A stretch of DNA of 6,676 nt from UMGS363 sp051881775 (GTDB taxonomy: Bacteria; Bacillota; Clostridia; Oscillospirales; Ruminococcaceae), in the NCBI GenBank assembly GCA_051881775.1, contig JBJEQN010000111.1:1-6676 (forward strand), given 5' to 3'. The notes under the pieces were generated by a model. The model was not told the DNA's origin and ran no database searches. It saw nothing but the letters and a program-made list of their open reading frames with translations. The stretch's first letter is position 1, and every line of letters starts with the position of its first letter. The position numbers and the translations under genes were made by a program. This document shows, piece by piece, positions 1 through 5,474 of the stretch.

Positions 1-67
1 GACAGGACTTGAACCTGCGGCATCTTGGTCCCAAACCAAGCACTCTACCAAACTGAGTTACGCCCCG
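1..67 (-). tRNA. tRNA-Pro (anticodon UGG), 3' end cut by window edge
   Basis: Read on the minus strand, the sequence folds as a tRNA. The 5' acceptor strand CGGGGCG lies at 67-61, followed by UA. The D arm is ACUC/GAGU with a 9-nt loop containing GG. The anticodon arm is CUUGG/CCAAG with loop UUUGGGA. A 5-nt variable loop is followed by the T arm GCAGG-UUCAAGU-CCUGU. The anticodon UGG corresponds to bases 31-33 and reads proline CCN codons; G37 next to it is typical of tRNA-Pro. All arms pair, with one G-U pair at the base of the T stem. The window starts inside the 3' acceptor strand, so about seven bases (six acceptor bases and the discriminator), plus any encoded CCA, are missing. It is transcribed away from the atp operon. 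Confidence 0.95.
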
Positions 68-96
68 TTCCAAACGTGCCGTAAGACAACTTAGTT

Positions 97-125
97 ATTA
101 TACTATAAACTTCAGCTTTTGTCAA
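97..125 (-). promoter_or_regulatory. Consensus sigma-A/sigma-70 promoter of the tRNA-Pro gene
   Basis: On the minus strand there is a perfect -35 box TTGACA (bases 125-120) and a perfect -10 box TATAAT (bases 102-97), separated by exactly 17 bases. Transcription should start near base 90, giving a leader of about 23 nt before the tRNA 5' end at 67. Full-consensus promoters are common for stable RNA genes. The region between the -10 box and the start site is AT-rich, not the GC-rich discriminator typical of stringently controlled promoters in Proteobacteria. No experimental support is available from sequence alone. Confidence 0.85.
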
Positions 126-249
126 GCAGTATTTTTAAAGTATTGTCTTAAATTCAACAAAACCGTTAAATTTGTACATTTGTTACTATTAGTAAAACGC
201 AAAAATTAAAATTTATGTCCTTTTTTATAAGAAATCCGGCTTTTACTTG
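126..249. other. AT-rich divergent intergenic region with no gene
   Basis: This stretch lies between the tRNA promoter and the atp promoter. I see no open reading frame with a ribosome binding site and no RNA gene. It is rich in A/T tracts. The only small structure I noticed is a short inverted repeat, TTACT-ATT-AGTAA, at 183-195. It could be an operator or simply chance in AT-rich DNA. Confidence 0.6.
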
Positions 250-278
250 TTGCAAAATTTATACTATTGTGATATAAT
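250..278 (+). promoter_or_regulatory. Extended -10 promoter of the atp operon
   Basis: A -35 box TTGCAA (250-255, four of six consensus bases) is followed after 17 bases by a perfect -10 box TATAAT (273-278). The -10 box is preceded by TGA at 270-272, which supplies the TGn extended -10 element that compensates for a weaker -35. Transcription should begin near 285, giving a 5' leader of about 30 nt before the atpI start. This is the only convincing + strand promoter seen upstream of the operon, so it is inferred to drive the whole atp gene set. Confidence 0.8.
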
Positions 279-316
279 ATAAAAAGTTTATTATGTCGGG
301 AGAGTGAAGCGTTAAA

Positions 317-724
317 ATGAGGATAAAGGGTCTGAGTCCTATGATAAACAAGGAGCTTTCGTTCCTTTTCCCAAGAGCGCTCATCCTTGACGGCATCATA
401 TACTTAATAACGCTGCCGTTTTACGGGTTCTGCATCGAAATACCGCTGGGGCTTGTCCTCGGCACGGCTGTTATGACGCTGAATTTTATCCTGCTGGGAC
501 ATTCCTCCGAGCGGGCGGTGGAAAAAAGGAGCGTTTCCTCTGCAAAGAGATATATGTTCCTCTTCTACCTTATAAGATTCACTATTATGGGAATACTTTT
601 TGCCGTAAGCGTAAAAACTCCCTATATAAACGTTGTGACTGCGGCTATACCACAGCTTTACCCCAAAATATGCTACACCTTTGACGCAGCGGTCAAAAAA
701 CGGAAGGAGGGAAAAGATTTATGA
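317..724 (+). CDS. atpI: ATP synthase protein I-like membrane protein
   Basis: This 135-residue, strongly hydrophobic protein has about four predicted membrane helices, near residues 20-38, 42-62, 79-98 and 102-124, and a basic C-terminal tail. Size, topology and position as first gene before atpB match the AtpI (UncI) family. The family's sequence is poorly conserved, so the call rests mainly on context. AtpI is not part of the mature enzyme. In Propionigenium modestum it was shown to aid assembly of the Na+ c-ring, and a similar role is inferred here. The start at 317 has GGGAGAG at 298-304, with a rather long 12-base spacing. An alternative ATG at 341, preceded by AAAGGG at 325-330, would give 127 residues and is nearly as plausible. 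The end overlaps the atpB start by four bases (ATGA), which suggests translational coupling. Confidence 0.8.
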   Translation: MRIKGLSPMINKELSFLFPRALILDGIIYLITLPFYGFCIEIPLGLVLGTAVMTLNFILLGHSSERAVEKRSVSSAKRYMFLFYLIRFTIMGILFAVSVKTPYINVVTAAIPQLYPKICYTFDAAVKKRKEGKDL

Positions 725-1449
725 ATCTGGAAGTGCAGGGTCCTAAACGGATGTTCAGCCTTATCGGAGAGGACGGAAATATTATTTTTTCCATTTCCGA
801 ATCGGTAGTCACCGGCTGGATCGTTATCCTTATCGTTCTGGCTGCCTGTCTTATCCTTACAAGGAATATGCAGAAAGTACCTGCCACAAAAAGACAGTGC
901 GCAGCAGAATATATAGTCAAAACGGTCAACGGTATGATCGAATCCAATATGGGCAAGGAATGTATGGCTTACGCCCCCTACATCGCAGCAGTGTTTGCCT
1001 ATGTGCTTCTTGGCAGCCTTATATCAATGTTAGGCTTCCGAAGCATTACAGCAGATATAAGCGTAACCGGCACTTTGGCGGTCATGACATTTGTGCTGAT
1101 AACCTACAACAAAATATCCACACAGGGTATCGGAAAGTATCTTCTCAGCTTTGTCAATCCGCTGAACATCATAAGCGAGGTCGCAACGCCGGTATCTATG
1201 GCGCTCCGTCTTTTCGGCAACATCGCCGGCGGAATGATCATCACTATGATCCTTTACGCTGCTCTCGGTTCTGCCAGCGCCGCTGTTTACAGGCTCATAG
1301 GATTTCAGGCGGAAACATACTACTTCAACATATTCCAGATAGGCATTCCTGCGGTTTTGTCAATATATTTCGACCTTTTCTCCGGCGCTATCCAGTCCTA
1401 TGTATTCATCATGCTTACAATGATATACATTAAAATGGGAAGAGAATAA
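721..1449 (+). CDS. atpB: F1Fo ATP synthase subunit a
   Basis: This is the Fo stator protein that forms the two ion half-channels against the c-ring. The 242-residue length fits the shorter a subunits of Bacillota. Hydrophobic segments lie near residues 30-48, 85-105, 115-128, 155-182 and 203-238. The essential arginine is in the motif ALRLFGN (Arg163, equivalent to E. coli Arg210). The last helix keeps the conserved glutamine, Gln225 (E. coli Gln252). The position equivalent to E. coli Glu219 is Met172, and that of His245 is Asp218, so the accessory polar residues differ from E. coli. The start is supported by AAGGAGG at 704-710, about ten bases upstream, inside the end of atpI. A shorter protein from Met11 is possible but has no comparable ribosome binding site. 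Confidence 0.96.
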   Translation: MNLEVQGPKRMFSLIGEDGNIIFSISESVVTGWIVILIVLAACLILTRNMQKVPATKRQCAAEYIVKTVNGMIESNMGKECMAYAPYIAAVFAYVLLGSLISMLGFRSITADISVTGTLAVMTFVLITYNKISTQGIGKYLLSFVNPLNIISEVATPVSMALRLFGNIAGGMIITMILYAALGSASAAVYRLIGFQAETYYFNIFQIGIPAVLSIYFDLFSGAIQSYVFIMLTMIYIKMGRE

Positions 1450-1516
1450 CGCCGAAACCGTTAAAAGCCCGGAACAAAGTTTTTAATTCAGAAATCAATT
1501 TGGAGGTTAAAATCTT
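1450..1516 (+). promoter_or_regulatory. A/U-rich leader ahead of atpE
   Basis: The 67-base gap between atpB and atpE has an A/T-rich second half with little obvious secondary structure and ends in TGGAGG at 1501-1506, ten bases before the atpE ATG. In E. coli the equivalent intercistronic segment is a known translation enhancer, needed because many c subunits are made per enzyme. A similar role here is inferred from position and composition only. I found no credible promoter in it. Confidence 0.35.
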
Positions 1517-1795
1517 ATGGAAAATGAAGCATTATTGAACGCACAGGGTCTCGTCCTCGCAGGACAGGCTATCGGCGCAGGACTTGCAATGATCGCAGGT
1601 ATCGGACCCGGTATCGGTGAAGGCTACGCCGTTGGCAAGACCATCGAAACTATCGGACGTCAGCCCGAAGTTAAAAGCTCTGTTACACCGACAATGTTCG
1701 TAGGCTGCGCCGTTGCCGAAACAACGGGTATCTACGGTCTGTTCGTTGCTATCATGCTGCTGTTTGCAAATCCGTTCCTTAAGCATCTCGGCTAA
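1517..1795 (+). CDS. atpE: F1Fo ATP synthase subunit c, Na+-type ligand set with two carboxylates
   Basis: This 92-residue hairpin proteolipid forms the rotor ring. Helix 1 (about 10-46) carries the glycine pattern G28xG30xG32xG34xG36. The polar loop is GRQPE (47-51), which contacts gamma and epsilon. Helix 2 (about 55-85) holds the ion-binding Glu68 in the sequence AVAETTGIY. Aligned by eye to Ilyobacter tartaricus c, offset three, the Na+ ligands map as Gln32 to Glu35, Val63 to Val66, Glu65 to Glu68, Ser66 to Thr69, Thr67 to Thr70 and Tyr70 to Tyr73. The site therefore has two glutamates plus hydroxyl residues and tyrosine, resembling the two-carboxylate Na+ rotor of Fusobacterium nucleatum. 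Na+ coupling is inferred. GGAGG at 1502-1506 sits ten bases before the start. Confidence 0.97.
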   Translation: MENEALLNAQGLVLAGQAIGAGLAMIAGIGPGIGEGYAVGKTIETIGRQPEVKSSVTPTMFVGCAVAETTGIYGLFVAIMLLFANPFLKHLG

Positions 1796-1843
1796 GCCGC
1801 TGTATAAGGAATAAGATCATAGAACAGGAGGCAGAACAAACCT

Positions 1844-2344
1844 ATGACAACCAATCTGGAATTCTTTTCGATCGACCCCGTCTCGATCATAGGAACTCTT
1901 CTCAATACCTTAATTCTGTTCCTGGTTATCAAGCATTTCCTTTTCGACAAGGTGAACGCCATTCTTGAAGAACGCAAAAACGAAGTGGCGCAGACCTACG
2001 AGGACGCAGATGCGGCTCTGAAAAACGCCAAGGAGCTTGAAACGGAATATACCGAAAAGCTTGCAGGCGCAAAGGAAGAATCCGCCGAGATCATCAGAAA
2101 CGCCACCAAAAAGGCTCAGCTGCGCTCCGACGAGATAATCGGAGAAGCCAAGAACGAGGCTCACGGCATCATGACAAAGGCAAACTCCGACATTGAAAAG
2201 GAGAAAAAGCGTGCCGTTAACCAGATCAAGGACGAGATCTCCGACATCGCCGTTTCCATTGCCGAAAAGGTCGTTTCAAAAGAGATCGACCCCAAGACCC
2301 ACGAAGAACTTATTGAAAGTTTTATCGACGGCATCGGAGAATGA
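1844..2344 (+). CDS. atpF: F1Fo ATP synthase subunit b
   Basis: This is the peripheral stalk protein, normally a dimer, linking subunit a in the membrane to delta on top of F1. The 166-residue length is normal. A single N-terminal membrane helix spans about residues 13-33. It is followed by a long, charged, alanine- and glutamate-rich helix, about 35-145, with the heptad-like character of the b coiled coil. The C-terminal part, with IAEKVVSKEID near residues 139-149, is the region expected to contact delta. AGGAGG at 1826-1831 lies 12 bases before the ATG. The gap from atpE is 48 bases. I see nothing unusual in it. Confidence 0.95.
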   Translation: MTTNLEFFSIDPVSIIGTLLNTLILFLVIKHFLFDKVNAILEERKNEVAQTYEDADAALKNAKELETEYTEKLAGAKEESAEIIRNATKKAQLRSDEIIGEAKNEAHGIMTKANSDIEKEKKRAVNQIKDEISDIAVSIAEKVVSKEIDPKTHEELIESFIDGIGE

Positions 2345-2365
2345 TCCGGGAAAGGTAAGGTATCA

Positions 2366-2908
2366 ATGACAGGTTCAGTCGGAAAAGTTTACTCTGAAGC
2401 TATCTTTGAACTCGCTTCCGAACAAAACTGCGCAGAAGCCGTATTTGAGGAACTTAAAAGCCTCAAAAAGATATGGCGTGAAAACCCCGAGCTTGCCAAA
2501 CTTCTCAGAGAGCCTACTCTCAGCCTTAACGAAAAGCTGAGTATGACGGAGAAGATATTTAAGGGCAAGGTCTCGGAGACCGTTTATAACTTTCTGTGCG
2601 TTCTTACCGAAAAGGGTCGTGCGGACTGTCTTCCCGAAATTGCGGACGCTTACAAGGAAAAATGGTACGAGGCAAGCGGTATCGCAGAAGTCACCGTTAC
2701 CACCGACGCTCCGCTGACGAATGAACTGAGAGAAAAACTTGTCAAAAAGCTGGAAAAGACCTACGGCAAGAAAGTTCTTCTCAAAGAAAAGATCGACAGC
2801 TCAATTATGGGCGGCATTGTGGTCAATTACGGAAACACTATGCTTGACGGCTCCGTAAAGACCCGTCTTGAAAACGTGCGGAAGCAGATCAAAGGTATTA
2901 TAGCTTAA
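2366..2908 (+). CDS. atpH: F1Fo ATP synthase subunit delta
   Basis: This is the OSCP/delta family protein that joins the b stalk to the N-termini of the alpha subunits at the top of F1. At 180 residues it has normal length. The N-terminal helical domain covers about residues 1-105. The C-terminal part holds the family signature MGGIVVNYG (148-156) followed by MLDGSVKTRLENVRKQI. The start is supported by GGGAAAGG at 2348-2355, ten bases upstream, with a second AAGG at 2357-2360. It begins 21 bases after atpF, so the two stator genes are tightly linked. A hairpin follows its stop codon. Confidence 0.95.
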   Translation: MTGSVGKVYSEAIFELASEQNCAEAVFEELKSLKKIWRENPELAKLLREPTLSLNEKLSMTEKIFKGKVSETVYNFLCVLTEKGRADCLPEIADAYKEKWYEASGIAEVTVTTDAPLTNELREKLVKKLEKTYGKKVLLKEKIDSSIMGGIVVNYGNTMLDGSVKTRLENVRKQIKGIIA

Positions 2909-2910
2909 AA

Positions 2911-2932
2911 AAGCCGGCTAAAAAACCGGTTT
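2911..2932 (+). other. Intercistronic hairpin between atpH and atpA
   Basis: AAGCCGG at 2911-2917 can pair with CCGGTTT at 2926-2932, giving seven pairs including one G-U, closed by an 8-base A-rich loop. The stem begins three bases after the atpH stop codon. Only three T follow the CCGG, and then GACCCC, so it lacks the U tract of a true intrinsic terminator. Possible roles are an mRNA 3' end protector, a processing site or a weak attenuator separating the stator and F1 halves of the message. The structure is seen in sequence; the role is inferred. Confidence 0.5.
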
Positions 2933-2983
2933 GACCCCAAAATACAATTTTTTGCAGTCATAAGAAATCATTATACGAAAGTT

Positions 2984-2987
2984 GGTG
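2984..2987 (+). promoter_or_regulatory. atpA: Weak ribosome binding site of atpA
   Basis: Upstream of the atpA ATG the best match to the anti-Shine-Dalgarno is only GGTG, six bases before the start, inside AAAGTTGGTGTAATTA. No GGAG or AAGG core occurs within 20 bases. The surrounding leader is AT-rich and probably unstructured, which may help initiation. Confidence 0.4.
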
Positions 2988-2993
2988 TAATTA

Positions 2994-4511
2994 ATGGATT
3001 TACGCCCGGATGAAATTACCGGTATCATAAAAGAGCAGATCAAAAACTACTCCTCAAAGATAGAATTGTCCGACACCGGCACAGTAGTTACCGTCGGCGA
3101 CGGTATCGCAAGGGTACACGGACTTGAAAAGTGTATGTCCGGCGAGCTTCTTGAATTTGAGGGCGGAGTTTATGCTATGGCGCTCAACCTTGAACGTGAT
3201 TTTGTCGGCGCAGTTATGCTGGGTTCCGACGCTGATATCAAGGAAGGCGACACGGTAAAGCGTACAGGCAAGATCATGTCCGTTCCCGTAGGCGACGAGC
3301 TTCTCGGAAGAGTTGTTAACGCCCTCGGTCAGCCTATCGACGGCAAGGGAGCTATCCTTACGGACAAAACTATGCCTATCGAAAGAACTGCTCTCGGTAT
3401 CATCACAAGAAAATCCGTAAACCGTCCTCTCCAGACGGGTATCAAAGCAATCGACGCCATGATCCCTATCGGAAGAGGTCAGCGTGAACTTATCATCGGC
3501 GACAGACAGACAGGTAAGACCGCTATCGCCCTTGATACTATCATTAATCAGAAGGGTCAAGACGTTATCTGTATCTATGTTGCTATCGGACAGAAGCGCT
3601 CCACCGTTGCAAACGTTGTTGAGACCCTTGAAAAGAACGGCGCTATGGATTATACCATAGTTGTTTCCGCTACAGCATCGGAGCTTGCTCCGCTTCAGTA
3701 CATTGCGCCCTATTCCGGCTGTGCAATGGGCGAATATTTCCTTGAACAGGGCAAGGACGTGCTCTGCGTTTACGACGACCTGTCAAAGCACGCAGTAGCT
3801 TACCGTACACTTTCCCTGCTGCTTAAAAGACCGCCGGGACGTGAGGCTTACCCCGGAGATGTATTCTATCTCCACTCCCGTCTGCTTGAACGTGCCTGCT
3901 GCCTGAACGAAAACTACGGCGGCGGTTCACTTACTGCGCTTCCTATTATCGAAACGCAGGCAGGCGACGTTTCGGCTTATATCCCTACAAACGTTATTTC
4001 CATTACAGACGGTCAGATATTCCTTGAAACAGACCTTTTCAATGCCGGCATACGTCCTGCCGTAAACCCCGGTATCTCCGTATCCAGAGTCGGCGGTGCT
4101 GCTCAGATAAAGGCAATGAAGAAGGTTTCAGGCTCATTGAAGCTGACCTACTCACAGTACCGTGAGCTTCAGTCCTTCTCACAGTTCGGTTCCGACCTTG
4201 ACAAGGACACAAAGGATCGTCTTGCCCTCGGTGAAAGAGTTGTTGAAGTTCTCAAGCAGAACAGAAACTCCCCTATCGCCGTTGAAAATCAGGTGCTTAT
4301 CATCTATGCCGTAACCAACGGCTTCCTTAAGGAGATCCCTCTGGAGCTTGTTCAGGAATTCCAGGATGAAATGTTCACCTATATTGCCGAAACACATCCC
4401 GATATTACCGAATCCATTAGAACGACAAAGGTTCTTTCTCCCGAAACGGAAGCGGAGCTTAAAGGCGCTCTTGCCGACTTCGTAAAGAAGTTTCTGTCAG
4501 AAAGAGCGTAA
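2994..4511 (+). CDS. atpA: F1Fo ATP synthase subunit alpha
   Basis: This is the non-catalytic nucleotide-binding subunit of the alpha3beta3 head. The full 505-residue length and the start MDLRPDEITGIIKEQI are typical of Bacillota. The beta-barrel domain is about 1-95. The Walker A motif GDRQTGKT is at 169-176. The Walker B-type strand is VLCVYDDLSKHA. The conserved PPGREAYPGDVFYLHSRLLE segment follows. The arginine finger that reaches into the beta catalytic site is Arg365 in SVSRVGG (bovine alpha Arg373). The helical C-terminal domain runs from about residue 380. There is no frameshift or missing motif. The gap from atpH is 85 bases and contains a hairpin. The ribosome binding site is weak, which contrasts with the other genes; the start is nevertheless fixed by the conserved N-terminus. 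Confidence 0.98.
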   Translation: MDLRPDEITGIIKEQIKNYSSKIELSDTGTVVTVGDGIARVHGLEKCMSGELLEFEGGVYAMALNLERDFVGAVMLGSDADIKEGDTVKRTGKIMSVPVGDELLGRVVNALGQPIDGKGAILTDKTMPIERTALGIITRKSVNRPLQTGIKAIDAMIPIGRGQRELIIGDRQTGKTAIALDTIINQKGQDVICIYVAIGQKRSTVANVVETLEKNGAMDYTIVVSATASELAPLQYIAPYSGCAMGEYFLEQGKDVLCVYDDLSKHAVAYRTLSLLLKRPPGREAYPGDVFYLHSRLLERACCLNENYGGGSLTALPIIETQAGDVSAYIPTNVISITDGQIFLETDLFNAGIRPAVNPGISVSRVGGAAQIKAMKKVSGSLKLTYSQYRELQSFSQFGSDLDKDTKDRLALGERVVEVLKQNRNSPIAVENQVLIIYAVTNGFLKEIPLELVQEFQDEMFTYIAETHPDITESIRTTKVLSPETEAELKGALADFVKKFLSERA

Positions 4512-4553
4512 ACATCTGTCCCGTTAAAACGGTAAAGAAAGGATCGATCAGAT

Positions 4554-5423
4554 ATGGCTTCGGGCAATATGAAAAGCATAAAAAGGCGTATAAAAAGCGT
4601 CGAGTCCACATTGCAGATAACCAAAGCAATGGAAGTCGTTTCCTCCTCAAAGCTGAGAAAAGCCAAGGAAAAAGCCGACAGGGCCCGTCCCTTCTTTAAT
4701 TCGCTTTACGATACAATGTGCGAGATCCAGTTTGAAAACCCGGGATTTTTATCCCCTTACACAAGGGGACGCAGCGCCAAAAACGTTATGCTGGTAGTCA
4801 TTGCAGGCGACAGAGGCCTTGCAGGCGGCTTCAATTCCAACATCACCAAGCTGGCCTCAGCCCGTATAAAGGAGCTTGAAGGTCAGGGCTGCAAGGTAAA
4901 GGTACTTGCTATCGGAAAAAAATCCGCAGAGTATTTTGCCAAGCACGGCTATGATGTTGCAAAGTCCTATATAAACGTAGGACAGGATATGAAGATCAAC
5001 CATGCGGCTGAGATTGCAGACGATATTGTTACTCCTTATCTTAAAGGCGAAACAGACCGTGTGGAGCTTTTCAGCACGGAATTCGTTTCCACCCTTACTC
5101 AGGAGGCAAGATCAAAGGCTATCCTGCCTGTAGAGCTTTCCGCTGAACGTCCGACAGGCGCAAGAGAGCTTCCCATTTATGAGCCCTCCCCCGAAGCGGT
5201 TTTCAACGCCATTGTTCCAAAATATATAACGGGTATCGTTTACGGAGCCGTTGTCGACAGCTTTGCCGCAGAGCAGGCTGCAAGAAGAAGCGCAATGGAA
5301 AACGCTTCGGACAACGCAAACGAAATGATCTCCCACCTGTCGCTGGTCTACAACCGTGCCCGCCAGTCCTCGATCACTCAGGAAATTACCGAGATCGTCG
5401 GCGGCGCTTCGGCTCAGGAATAA
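4554..5423 (+). CDS. atpG: F1Fo ATP synthase subunit gamma
   Basis: This is the central shaft that couples rotation of the c-ring to catalysis. The 289-residue length is normal. The N-terminal helix has the conserved segment MKSIKRRIKSVESTLQITKAM (residues 6-26). The central alpha/beta domain contains VVIAGDRGLAGGFN (about 81-94). The C-terminal helix has AARRSAMENASDNA and YNRARQSSITQEITEIVGGA, the strongest family signature. Together the N- and C-terminal helices form the coiled coil inside alpha3beta3. AGAAAGGA at 4536-4543 is ten bases before the ATG at 4554. Met6 (4569) is a possible but less well-placed start. It follows atpA by 42 bases. Confidence 0.97.
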   Translation: MASGNMKSIKRRIKSVESTLQITKAMEVVSSSKLRKAKEKADRARPFFNSLYDTMCEIQFENPGFLSPYTRGRSAKNVMLVVIAGDRGLAGGFNSNITKLASARIKELEGQGCKVKVLAIGKKSAEYFAKHGYDVAKSYINVGQDMKINHAAEIADDIVTPYLKGETDRVELFSTEFVSTLTQEARSKAILPVELSAERPTGARELPIYEPSPEAVFNAIVPKYITGIVYGAVVDSFAAEQAARRSAMENASDNANEMISHLSLVYNRARQSSITQEITEIVGGASAQE

Positions 5424-5460
5424 CCTGCGGCAAAGGCGTTTCCCACCCACATTAATATAC

Positions 5461-5469
5461 GAGGTGATC
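5461..5469 (+). promoter_or_regulatory. atpD: Strong ribosome binding site of atpD
   Basis: GAGGTGATC is a nine-base match to the complement of the 16S rRNA 3' end, eight bases from the ATG at 5475. It fixes the atpD start and is the longest anti-Shine-Dalgarno match among the operon genes. Confidence 0.85.
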
Positions 5470-5474
5470 AACTG

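Noticed and set aside
897..1433. Alternative + frame of 178 codons inside atpB
   Set aside because: The product is rich in Arg and His with no membrane or domain pattern, whereas the overlapping frame is a clear subunit a.
2911..2935. Intrinsic terminator after atpH
   Set aside because: The 7-bp stem has a G-U pair and is followed by only three T then GACCCC, so it lacks a U tract; ending transcription here would also silence the F1 genes.
2931..2976. Possible internal promoter before atpA (TTGACC, TACAAT, TTATAC)
   Set aside because: The boxes cannot be paired with a 16-18 base spacer: TTGACC to TACAAT is 6 bases and TTGCAG to TTATAC is 13 bases.
3054..3560. Minus-strand open frame of 168 codons inside atpA
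   Set aside because: It is antisense to the conserved alpha subunit, with no ribosome binding site or recognisable family features.
4521..4532. Palindrome CCGTTAAAACGG between atpA and atpG as a hairpin
   Set aside because: A loop of two bases is not feasible, and opening it leaves only a three or four pair stem, too weak to be called.
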